This document shows positions 53,651-64,000 of a stretch of 64,000 bases of DNA, in pieces. The position numbers were made by a program, and so were the translations under genes. Origin of the DNA: Melieria omissa. Its lineage: Eukaryota > Arthropoda > Insecta > Diptera > Ulidiidae. Within the stretch, counting starts at the first letter, position 1. Every line of letters starts with the position of its first letter. The notes beneath the pieces were generated by a model that was not told where the DNA came from, searched no databases, and saw only the letters and a list, made by a program, of their open reading frames with translations. Location: assembly GCA_963971225.1 (NCBI GenBank), contig OZ020269.1, positions 103,588,067 through 103,652,066 on the forward strand, read 5' to 3'.

Positions 53651-56099
53651 CCGCAGTTTAATGAACGTGAATGAGGCCCATTGTAACATTTTGTAAAATG
53701 AGTTGATAAAAAACTAAATTCAAAATTTGTAAAAAAATTATTTGAATACAATTTTATATTTCTAAAAGCTAATCAAATCAATCAAATTTAAAGATAGTCC
53801 AATCAATTCAACTTCAATTCAATTCGATATTAGCTCTTAATGTTTGAGCCTGTCTGACTGATTTGCCTAATCTGCAGTGCCATAATAAAATGCTTATTTC
53901 ACTTATTTCATTGAAAACGATTCAAGTTTTCTAAAAGCCATGGCCAAACTGTAAGCCAACACGGCTGTTGGTTACTGCTGAGACTGGCAAATTCTTTGAA
54001 GGCATCTTCATTCATAATGACAAACAAACAAACAAACGCTGCCAACTCAAACTACGGCTCGGTTTAACCCCGAATTGAGGGACCGCCACGCGAAAGGCGC
54101 GAATGAAGAAGTTTTAGCTGGTTTGAGCCGAAAACAAAGGACGCAATTTTCAGGTAAATTTCGCTCTTGTCGCTTGAATAACTTAATGAATGAATGGGTA
54201 TTAACTGCCGCAACTGCTTTAGCTTCTGATAAATTAACTTCATAATACGCGTAATTACGAAACAAGCAGCGCGCTGCGTCAAAGACTCCGTCGAGTGAGA
54301 TGAATCGAATGAATAAAGTGCAGATGTAGAGAAAGCAATTATTTTCAGTATAGTCTGCGATAACGATGAGGGAAATATGAGAGTTGCATTTTGGTTTTTA
54401 GTGCTTAAAAGTGTTGAATTAAGTGATGAGGCGTTCGAAACATTTGATAAGAAACACATTGGTTGTAGAAATTTAAAGGAAAAAATTTGTAATGACCGCT
54501 TGGCGGTGGCAAAAGAATTTGTTTGTACACCAAATATGTAAATTGACAAATAAAAGTACTTTGGATATGTAAATTTTTATACAAAGTGACTGCTTAGCTC
54601 TGTTGCTGTTGATGTCTTCCTGTACATCAACAAATATGAACACTGAGCAAAATATTTTTGTCAATGTGTGTGTGTGTGTACTTGTCTAGCGCCATAGTAA
54701 CAACACAACAATATATCAACTGTCCAGACACTCAAATACAAAATGACTTACATATATATGTATGTAAATTGTCACAGACAGCAGCCCACAAATTTTGCCG
54801 GACAGACAAAACTCTGCCGGAAAATACTCTAAAATTTTATTTTCATTAGAATTTGTTATGGTTTTGCTTACGTGTCGATAACTTTATGCAAATCTGCATA
54901 AATACACACTTGTAACTTTTCAAGTGCTAAATTAGGTTAACATTTTGCTAGGTTATGTTTGCACGCTGCTGCTGCTGCGGTCAGGTTAGGTGCAAAGCCA
55001 GAAGGATTAAACTATGCGAACGAAAACGTTTTGTGTAATTTGATTTTAAGTGTGAATAAAATTTGATTTCAAGTTTTGCTTACGTAAAGCTTAAGTAAGT
55101 TAAAGAGTAGCAGTCGGTTACGCAAATAAGTATGGAATGAAAAATTCACATTCCAATCAAGTTCAAAGTAAATATAGCAGAAAAATATTGCAGCAACACA
55201 TAGCAAGTACAATAATAAAATTAAAAAAAAAAAAATTACAATACAACAACACTTTTGCATTTGAAGTCCAAAACATTGCCGCCGCAACATTTTGAAACGA
55301 TCAAAGTAATTGAAAATCTGAACAAACGCCAAGCAGACGCGGCATCTGTCTGTCCAACAGTCAGAAGATTTAGTGTAGAGACAGACAAACAGTCAGACAG
55401 ACAGACAGCGCCGCATACTTGCGCCATAATTGCACTCGTAAATAATATTGAAATGTAAACAACCAGCCGCACGCACACACAAACACACATAGCCATTCGT
55501 ATTTATTGTTGGAACGGCATGCAGTGAGACATGAGCGGAAATATGATTTAAACTCATCATTTAACACGGTCGGCATTAAGCGATTTAATTACAGAATCAC
55601 ATTAGCATAAATTTTGAACTGTGGCAAATATAGAAAAAAAAACCAAATAAAACAAAACCACAAACGCCGCCGTTGTGAAAATAGTCTACACCACAATTGC
55701 CAGGACGCATACGGCCCGAGTGAGCGAGCGCGCGCGAATCCCGCCGCGTCGCCACCGCACTCAACATTAATAACCAATTACAAACATAGACTGCAAATTA
55801 CTTACAAAAACGCATACATCATAATATCAGCGGCGTAATTACGGCAACGTGCGTGTAGCGCTCGAGAGGCGCTTGCGGGGGAGACGAAGTAATGGTCTGC
55901 GGTGTTGCAATTGCATGGCTTCGGGCGCTACATGCACGCGCACTTTTCTAGGCTTCTGTCGCGCGGAGGCTGCGTCATTCGGAGACATTGTTGGTCGTAA
56001 GTATGTATGTTGGTGGGAAATATTCGGTTGGTGTAGATTTGCAAGAGAATTGAATTGGGTGTGCAAACAGGATGCAAGTGTTGCATGTAGATAAAAGAA
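53651..56099. other. Unique noncoding sequence
   Basis: AT-rich to 55.3 kb, then GC-richer to 56.1 kb (CAGACAGACAGAC run at about 55395-55408). Overlapping frames on both strands show no domain. No element ends identified. Confidence 0.4.
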
Positions 56100-56925
56100 T
56101 TTTGAAATAATTTGGAAATTTATTGGTTGTGAGTTGAAAATTCATACCGGTAAATATAATAAATTTTTAGTTACAATTTTGAAATAATTTGGAAATTTAT
56201 TAGCTGTGAGTTCAAAACTCGTAACAAAAATTACAACATATTTTGGGTTACATTTTTGAAAAATGTTTGAAATTTTATTAGCGTGAGGATAAAATCTGTT
56301 TCGCAAATTACAGCAAATATTGAGTTACAATTTTGGAATATTTTTTAAATTTTATTAGCTGTAAGTAGAAAATTCGTACCGTAAATTTCAGCAAATTACA
56401 GTAATTTTATAATAATTTGAAAAATTTGTTAGCAAATTTTGGGTTAAAAATTTTAAATAATTTGTGAAATTTATTAGCTGTGAGCATACAATTCGTACCA
56501 TAAATTACAGACAATTTTGGCTTACAATTTTTAAATAATTTGGAAATTTATTAGCTGTGAGTTGAAATTTCGTACCGAAAATGACGGCATATTTTGCGTT
56601 ACAATTTTGATATATTTTAGAAATTTATTAGCTGTGAGTTGAAAATTCGTTTGAAAAATTACAGCATATTTTGTGTTACAATTTTGAAATAATTTGGAAA
56701 TTTATTCGTACCGAAAATTGTAGCATATTTTGGGTTACAATTAAACAATTTTTTTTTGGGAAATTTTAATAGCTGTGAGTTAAAAATTTGTACGGAAATT
56801 ATAGCATTTTTTGGGTTAAAATTTTGAAATATTTTTGAACTTTTATTAGCTGTAAGCATACAATTCGTACAAAAAATTACGGAAAATATTGGGTTCCCAA
56901 TTTGAAATTTTATTAGGTGGGAGTT
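56100..56925 (+). repeat. 77-bp minisatellite, about 11 units
   Basis: The core TTATTAGCTGTGAG recurs with GTGAG/GTAAG at 56129, 56206, 56283, 56361, 56480, 56557, 56634, 56775 and 56852. Spacing is 77-78 bp, with two shortened units. Each unit continues with AATTCGTACC, AAATTACAGCATATTTTGGG and TTACAATTTTGAAATAATTT. A SINE begins exactly at its right edge. Confidence 0.85.
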
Positions 56926-56929
56926 TCGC

Positions 56930-57285
56930 CGGCCTCGATAGCTCAGCGGGTAGCGCGCTGGCTTCTCATACCGAGCGCCCTGGGTTCGATTCCTGGCTTG
57001 GGCTGGAAAAAACAATCATTTACTTCTATCGCCAGCCACATGAAGGGAATGAGAATTACAAGAATCGCACAAGTGCGCTCTTGGCCGGAATGGCAAAACC
57101 TCAAATTGTGAACGAAAAAACTGCCAATCGCCGTTCGGATTCGGCGTTAAACTGTAAACCTCTCCATCCGTTTGAAATGTGTGTTGTATCACATGTTGAA
57201 AAAAACAGTGTTGCATACGCATTCCAACCGGGTGGAATCTGTGGTATCACAACGGGCCCGTTCAGAGGCCTAAGTGTGTACGAAT
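56930..57285 (+). mobile_element. tRNA-derived SINE, copy 4 (full-length type)
   Basis: Starts GGCCTCGATAGCTCAGCGGG (A box), then GGGTTCGATTCCTGGCTTGG (B box, T arm). The body contains CACAAGTGCGCTCTTGGCCG, GGATTCGGCGTTAAACTGTA and GGTATCACAACGGGCCCGTT, and ends AGGCCTAAGTGTGT. It matches copy 1 (inverted) along its length. Confidence 0.75.
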
Positions 57286-57960
57286 TGAAAGTCAAAATTA
57301 TTTACGCCACTGCAAGTCACATGTAAACAATGCTCGGAGTGCACAATTTAGCGCAACGCTGCCCAAGCAGCGCCACGTCAGAGACGCGACACATTTCAAC
57401 TGACCCCCAACACCAACGTGCGGACGCGCCAAACGTCGCGTGAACTTGCTAAAAGTGTGTGCAAATTACATGGGAGCGGCGAGCGGCGAGCGGGGCTGGC
57501 TACTCTATGCAGGAGATGTCTGCCGGCGACTAAATGCAACTGGCAGCTGGACCTGAGCTGGGGTAGGAAATTGAAAATCACAGAACGTACTCGCACGTTG
57601 CGAGACAAATGCGGCGCGCCCGCAAGCTAGACAACAACAACAAAAACAACAGCAACACATCTGCATGCGGCACAATGGCCAACAGCCGGCTCGACTTGCT
57701 GGCGAGGCGGCTGCTGTTGCTGCTGCTGCTGATGATGGCTCTATGTCGGGCGACACTTGGCGGCAGCGCTGGTGACGACAGCGACCGCAGCGGCTCCTTT
57801 GTCGTTGCGGCCACGGGCACCTTTTGGCGGCGGGGTGCTGTACCAGCTCGAACTATTTCATTTTTTTTAGTCATTTTCGGGCTACTCCTTTTTAGCACCA
57901 ATGCTGAGTGTGTTTCGTGTGATGCTGGTTTTTTGAAATGATGATTTTTTTTTCGTTTCT
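57286..57960 (+). other. GC-rich segment; candidate first exon with signal peptide (57675-about 57845)
   Basis: CpG-rich sequence with an ATG at 57675 in a good context (GCACAATGG). It is followed by MANSRLDLLARR, a leucine-rich core (LLLLLLLMMALC), a plausible cleavage site (RATLGG), and DDSDRSGSFVVAATGTFWRR. This looks like the start of a secreted or membrane protein. The frame then runs to a stop at 57941 through a hydrophobic stretch. No strong GTRAGT donor is seen and no second exon could be identified. An alternative overlapping frame at 57418-57630 has no signal. I cannot name the gene. Confidence 0.3.
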
Positions 57961-58785
57961 GTTTGGCAAAATTACACTCCAGCACGTTTCTGACATTATG
58001 AATTATATTTTGCGCGCCCCTTGTGCGCACGTTGACTCGCTGTCTCACTGTCTCACTGGCCCCATGACTGACTTCGTTGTCAGCGTCTGTCTCTATGCTG
58101 GCTTCTATATGTCTGTCTGTATGTGTCTGCGTTTCTGCTCGTTTCGTCTGTTTGTGTCATTGTCGCTTTGGCGCTTTTGCTTTGCACCAACGTTGTGTTG
58201 TTGTGGCGGCTGCTAATATGAGTAGTTTTCCTGCATGCGGCAAAAAATTGCGTGGACATGTGCACTGCAGTCCCAACAAAGGCTGAACAAACAAAATTAA
58301 AAAAAAACCTAAAAATGCGCTAAATTAATTTGTGCTGCTTTGCCGCTGCGCCAAGTCTGCCGCGTGCAATGATGAATGCGCGTGGCGGAATGGATGGACG
58401 GCTGCTGGCTGCCGCTTTGAAGTCGCCACAAAATAAGGTGTTGAATTTAAATGCATTTCGCCGCAACGGCAAACCGAAACGAGTCCGAAGAAAAGTTTTA
58501 TTGAAATTAATTTTCTGCACGCGGCTAAAAGGGGGAATTTCGAAATTTTTTTCTTTAGTGTGCGAGTGAATTTGAGTACTGAAGAGAGTGTTGGACACAG
58601 CGGACTTGTGCGGAGTATCTAAAATTTTGAATGCAGCAAAAGAGTTTAACTATTCTAAGCTTCTTAGAATTAGTCGTCAAGGCGATTAATTCATTTTTCA
58701 GAGTTTTTATAGAAGTGACAGGAATTTTCAGAAGAGGTAAAATTTAAGCAGTTAACACTGCAGCTCTCATGAAAATTTAGGGACA
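57961..58785. other. Unique sequence, nothing recognised
   Basis: Overlapping frames on both strands with no domain. Possible intron or untranslated sequence of the candidate gene just upstream. Confidence 0.35.
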
Positions 58786-58789
58786 TCCG

Positions 58790-59220
58790 AATAAAAAAAA
58801 ATCTGTAAATGATCACAAAATAAAAAAAAATATTAAAAATTAAAAAAAATAAATAAAAAGTACAGATAAAAATAACAGAAATAAAAATAACTCAGACAAT
58901 GCAGAAACTCACTTCAAAACACAAAAATATTAAATTAAATTAAATATTAAAGAAAAAAATATTAATAAAAAAATTAAAAAATATATTAAATTCCAAATAA
59001 AAAAAATCTGTAAATGATCAAAAAATTAAAAAAAAAAATTAATTAAAAATTACAGATAAATATAACAGAAATATTCATAACATAATAACAGAAATATAAT
59101 TACAAAAATATATATTAAATTAAATTAAAAACCAATATTAATAAAAACAGAATATTAAAAATTAAAGATAAATATAACAGAAATAAAAAACCTAGACAAT
59201 GCAGAAACTACCATGTAGAC
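58790..59220. repeat. A-rich degenerate tandem repeat
   Basis: AATCTGTAAATGATCA recurs at about 58800 and 59007. ACAGATAAAxATAACAGAAAT recurs at about 58862, 59051 and 59166. GACAATGCAGAAACT occurs at about 58896 and 59195. Units are of unequal length (about 100-210 bp). Confidence 0.55.
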
Positions 59221-59593
59221 AAAATAATCTTAATTCTTTCGATTTGGAAAAGTTAAAATTTTGAATTTATCAATTTAGTTTTGTATAGTTGTAGATAGTT
59301 TTTAAAAATGTTTATTACTGGACCCTGCTTTTTAGAGTATTGTCCTATGACAGCAACCATATCGTTGTTGCCGTAATGTTTATTCAAACATAAAGGCTTT
59401 TAAGCATTGTTAAAAGTCGAATATTTTTTCTTTTACTTCTGTTAAAATTATGTAAAAAATATATTTGAATTGACGTAAAAAATCAAGTTAAAAATTACTT
59501 ATTTTGCTGCTTCTTCTTCCAATACTATGTACAGAACGTAGTATTTATTCATTTCTTTAAACTTATATATTCTGTTTATTAATTTCATATTAT
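59221..59593. other. AT-rich, nothing recognised
   Basis: No frame, RNA or element end seen between the A-rich repeat and the mariner. Confidence 0.4.
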
Positions 59594-60773
59594 TAGGTTG
59601 GGGAAAAAGTATTGAGCATTTTTTACTAAAAATTCACATACTTTTTTTTTAATTAAAAAAACATTTTATTACTCCAAATATTGTCCATTCTTTTCGACAA
59701 CCTTCTGCCATTTTTCGGCCAGAACCATTATTCCCTCGTTGTAAAATTCCAGGGGTGGATCCTTGAAAACCTGATCCAAGTGCCTTCCGCAGTCCTCTTT
59801 TGAGACCAATTTTTTTCCAGCAAGAGCGTGTTGAAGAGATCTGAACAAAAGGTAATCTGAGGGTGCAATGTCAGAACTATACGGTGGATGCATTAAAACT
59901 TCCCAGCCAAAGTCCTTTAGTTTTTGGCGGGTCAACAAAGATGTGTGTGGTCTAGCGTTGTCGTGATGAAACACAAGAACTTTGCTAGTAAAGGTTGGAA
60001 TAAATCATTTGGCCAGGCGGTAGTAGCTCGTAATGGATTATATCCTTGAAGTCCCACCAAACGCACAGCATCACCTTCCTTAACGTCAATCCTGGTTTTG
60101 ACACCGTTTTTGGAGCTTTATCCTTTTTGCACCATGACCGTTTTCGAACAACAGTATCGTATGTGATCCACTCTTCATTACCTGCTACCACACGGGTCAA
60201 AATTGGCTCGATTTCGTTCCGTTTTTTTCACTTAATGCATGAGGCACACAAACATCGAGTTTCTTTTTGAAACCAACTTTATGCAAGTAGTTTAAAACGG
60301 TTTTGTGGTCGATCTTCAGTTCCTTAGCGAAGTCATGACTGCTTACATTAGGGTCATCTTGAAACTCAGCCATAATTTCATAGACTTTTTCGGTGATGGG
60401 TCGACGAGAGCGAGGAGCATCATTCAGTTCCAAATTTCCGAATCGAAAGCGAGAAAACCATTTCCTGGCAGTTGATTGAGATAGATTATCTTCACCATAA
60501 ACAGCACAAATCTTCACGCGCCTGTGCTGCGTTCTTCCCTTTGTCGTAGTAAAATTGTACAATGTAACGTATTTTTTCCGCAATTTCACTATCTTTGCTT
60601 TACAATAACTTTTAATTTGACGCACAAATCTCAATAAAATTTCGCAATTATTATGCTAATTTGTTTCTTGTCAAGCAAAAAAACAAGATACCAGATGTAG
60701 CTAACCATTGAAAAGTTATTACACTTTAAAGTCAAGTGAACGGAAAAACGCTCAATACTTTTTCCCCAACCTA
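59594..60773 (-). mobile_element. mariner (DD34D, cecropia/Hsmar1-like) element, dead
   Basis: Ends GGTTGGGGAAAAAGTATTGA (59596) and its complement (to 60771) with TA at both sides. Length 1176 bp. The minus strand gives an HTH region (TARKWFSRFRFGNLELND, DFAKELKIDHKTVLNYLHKV), then VVAGNEEWITYD, PKTVSKPGLTLRKVMLCVWW, HHDNARPHTS and IAPSDYLLF. The first catalytic aspartate is Asn (GNEEW instead of GDExW, codon AAT). The linker before HHDN is deleted, and frames shift at about 60200 and 59980. Cannot encode an active enzyme. Confidence 0.82.
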
Positions 60774-60788
60774 TGGTAAAAAAAAAAT

Positions 60789-61310
60789 GCAGAAAATCAA
60801 CAATAATGTAAACATTTCAACAACAAAAATCAAAATGGCCAAAAACCTAAAAGAAAGTGTGTAAAATTGGAGAAAAATTTTACAGAAAACCTTTATAAAT
60901 TTGCAAAAATAGCAGAAAACAAAGCAATTTTAAAAAATTTTTTACATAAAATTAAAGACCAAAAAATATTAAAAAAAAGGCAGAAAATCTACGATAACTT
61001 AAACATTCCAACAACAAAAAACTAAAAGAAAGTGTGCAAAATTAGAGAAAATCTTTAAAAATGTTAAAAAATAGCAGACAACAAAGCAAAGTAGTTTAAA
61101 ATAAAATTAAAAAGCAAAAACTAGTTAAAAAAAATTGCGGAAATCAACAATAATGTAAGCATTCCAACAACATTCAACAAAGTGGCCAAAAAACTAAAAG
61201 AAAGTGTGCAAAATTAGAGAAAGAAATTCTTAAAATCCTTAAAAAATTAGCAAAAATAGCAGAAAACAAAACAAAAATACTTAAAACGAAACTAAAGACC
61301 ATTACAATAA
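60789..61310. repeat. A-rich tandem repeat, three units of about 155-190 bp
   Basis: Units start GCAGAAAATC near 60789 and 60980 and GCGGAAATCAAC near 61137. Each carries CATTxCAACAACA, CTAAAAGAAAGTGTG, AAAATTxGAGAAA and ATAGCAGAxAACAAA in that order. It begins about 15 bp right of the mariner. Confidence 0.7.
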
Positions 61311-63000
61311 ACATAAAAAAATTATTGAAATCAAAAGGCAACAAATTTAAAAATCACTTAAAAAGATATCAACGGCAAAGTATAAAAAATTATATTATAA
61401 ATCTACTTAATAATGTAAAGCAACAACAATCATATAGACAACTCAATAACTCACTTCATTTGGAATTAATAGCCATGTAGATAATGCAATAAAACTCAAT
61501 TCAATATTTTATGAAATCAACATCAATGTAAACAATGCAAAAACGCATTTAAATATAAATTTTGTGGTATTTTTAGGAATTCAATAAACATTTTAAGAAA
61601 CATAAAATTTAAATCAAAATCCATTTGGGTGATGAAACAAATCATTCAGTCACGTAGAGACTTAAAGAAACCAACAACTCTTATTTCAATGAACTTAAAT
61701 ATTTTAAACAACTTAAAGCAACCTAAACAGTGAAAAAAGCTACAGAAATAAGAAAACAATTTTAAGTCATGTACGTAGAAATACTCTACCTGGCATTGGA
61801 CTTGTCGATCTTTTAGTCAAAACTAGTGTCAGAATGCACAGAGATCTTTACGGAGCTTCACTAAATTGGTTCAAAGCTGCTCTGATCTGGGTGCCAGATG
61901 CCACTAACGTTGACGACAACAAGCAATAAACTGGCCCGAAAATGCTCAGCTCTTGATGGAGCGGGACACTGCCGCCTCACGGCCCACTGAACTCAATCAA
62001 GACTAAAGTTCTTAGACGTAAAGCCAACACTAGTAAAAGAAGTTGAAAGACTGCAAGTTCAGAAGATCACTTTGGATGACGAGAACTGAACCACGAAGCT
62101 CTTAAATAATTGTCACCGGGCTGTGGCCATCACATACCCCTGGCACATTGAAGATGTTACTTACTTATTGTAATTATTTGTCGCTCAGATGATTGACACT
62201 CATAGTCATATTGTTGATAGCTCATCTGGTGATCAAAACACAGCAAGAGGCAGTTAACACTCGCAGTTATGACCGGCTCGAGTCCATGTAGTGAACTCAT
62301 AACATTCGGTCGCATGACAGGTTCTTGCCCGAAATAGCGGCACTGAACTTTTGCGCTGCTCTCGACAGACATTTAATTGCTTCTAATAATTTCTTTAGCA
62401 CAACTCGACACCAGCCAATCGCACCATCAGACAATTTGACATATGCAGCCGCGCAAGCACAGCTGCGCGCTGCACGAAATGGCGTCCATAAAAATAATTT
62501 TGTAAACTATAATAGACGACTGCGAGCATATTTCATGCGAGATGATATCAAGTTTTTTTTGTGTGTCAACAGCAGCATAAAAATATAAAACTTATGGCAG
62601 CAATAACAAGCAACGACAAGAACAACGTCTACGCTGTTGCGCATATCGCATCATCTGTAGTAATTAGAAGACCACCCGAAATTTTCCAGCGAAGCCATCA
62701 TAAACCAGACGACACTTCTAAATTAAGCAGCTAATATTTAATTATGGTTCAGGCTTATTACAGCACAACAACGCGTGTACGAGTACTTCGCATGTGTGTG
62801 TACGTAATTAGAAGCGGCGACAAGTGTCACAATTTGATTGGCCAACACAACTTGGCTGGCAGTTATGCAAACTTGGAAGTAGGTTTTAGCAAAAATTATT
62901 GAGTCAAAGTTAAATAGTTGTAGCAGAATATTTTTTTTTTTTAAGAATATGTAAAAAAATAAAATAAATATCATATAAATAAAATAAACAAAAATAAATT
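61311..63000. other. Unique noncoding sequence
   Basis: AT-rich to about 61.8 kb, then of average composition. Short frames only, none with a recognisable domain. Confidence 0.4.
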
Positions 63001-63032
63001 AAAACAACTTGAAATAAAAAAAATTAAAAAAA

Positions 63033-64000
63033 TTAATTAAAATAAAATAAAATAAAATTAAAAAAAATTAAATAAAATAAAATAAAATAAAATAAAATAT
63101 AAATAAAATAAAATAAAAACAAATAAAATAAAATAAAATAAAAAAAAATAAAATAAAATAAAATAAAATGAAATAAAATAAAATAAAATAAAATAAGAAT
63201 AAAATAAAATAAAATAAAATAAAATAAGAATAAAATAAAATAAAAGAACATAAAATAAAATAAAATAAAATAAAATAAAATAAAATAATATAAAATAAAA
63301 TAAAATAAAATAAAATAAAATAAAATAAAATAAAATATAAATAAAATAAAATAAAATAAAATAAAATAAAATAAAATAAAATAAAATAAAATAAAATAAA
63401 ATAAAATAAAATAAAGTAAAATAAAATAAAATAAAATAAAATAAAATAAAATAACATAAAATAAAATAAAATAAAATAAAATAAAATAAAATAAAATAAA
63501 ATAAAATAAAATAAAATAAAATAAAATAAAATAAAATAAAATAAAATAAAATAAAATAAAATAAAATAAAATAAAATAAAATAAAATAAAATAAAATAAA
63601 ATAAAATAAAATAAAATAAAATAGAAGAACATAAAATAAAATAAAATAAAATAAAATAAAATAAAATAAAATAAAATAAAATAAAATAAAATAAAATAAA
63701 ATAAAATAAAATAAAATAAAATAAAATAAAATAAAAGAAAATAAAATAAAATAAAATAAAGTAAAATAAAATAAAATAAAATAAAATAAAATAAAATAAC
63801 ATAAAATAAAATAAAATAAAATAAAATAAAATAAAATAAAATAAAATAAAATAAAATAAAATAAAATAAAATAAAATAAAATAAAATAAAATAAAATAAA
63901 ATAAAATAAAATAAAATAAAATAAAATAAAATAAAATAAAATAAAATAAAATAAAATAAAATAAAACAAAATAAAATAAAATAAAATAAAATAAATAAAA
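63033..64000. repeat. (TAAAA)n pentanucleotide array, at least 960 bp
   Basis: AAATA units with occasional insertions (AAGAAT, TATAAAT, GAACAT) continue to the right edge of the window, so the array is longer than seen. All the long minus-strand frames of Phe/Ile/Leu/Tyr are artefacts of the repeat. Confidence 0.95.

Noticed and set aside
63033..63969. Long minus-strand frames of Phe/Ile/Leu/Tyr (up to 303 codons)
   Set aside because: Pure translation of the TAAAA array in three frames; no protein.

Overview
The window is eukaryotic, repeat-rich and AT-rich. The most likely source is a higher dipteran, probably a tephritid fruit fly. Supporting signs are GT-AG introns, an odorant-binding-protein (OBP) gene cluster, a DD41D rosa-like transposon (a group first described from Ceratitis), several mariner subfamilies, and abundant CAA/GTT, CA and penta/tetranucleotide arrays. 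The species assignment is inference. There is no bacterial-type gene organisation, and most open frames are shadows or transposon remnants.

The only well-supported host genes lie at 32.9-43.8 kb. Three paralogous two-exon genes (33787-34374 minus, 38900-39598 minus, 42176-42829 plus) each encode a small secreted protein of 117-123 residues. They look like extreme 'minus-C' OBPs that keep only the cysteines at OBP positions C1 and C3. Each gene has a TATA box, a 75-bp first exon carrying the signal peptide, one intron, and a Helitron directly downstream that contains the nearest AATAAA. Genes 2 and 3 sit head to head in a large imperfect palindrome (about 35.5-40.3 kb and 41.5-45.4 kb). Its spacer holds a decayed, more classical OBP exon (40330-40693) and LINE fragments. 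Later insertions differ between the arms: a second Helitron and a DD37E element on the left, and a mariner on the right. The uninterrupted arm shows the empty site in each case. Gene 3 has the upstream region of gene 2 but the body of gene 1, which suggests gene conversion.

The rest is a mosaic of mobile-element debris. 0-5 kb: HARBI1-like transposase remnant, a foldback PIF-like element and a noncoding repeat. 5-8.2 kb: LINE fragments, tRNA-derived SINEs and a 52-bp minisatellite. 11-18 kb: piggyBac-like MITEs and LINE ends. 20.5-24 kb: DD41D element and an RNase H-bearing LINE. 27-32.7 kb: a long TTAA element, a Tc1-like DD34E element and an 873-bp foldback element. 44-47.7 kb: two mariners, a hairpin and an ATCA array. 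50-53.6 kb: repeats and LINE 3' ends. 56-57.3 kb: a 77-bp minisatellite and a SINE. 59.6-60.8 kb: another mariner. 63-64 kb: a TAAAA array. Long stretches between these show no recognisable gene. One GC-rich segment (57.3-57.9 kb) may hold the first exon of a secreted or membrane protein.
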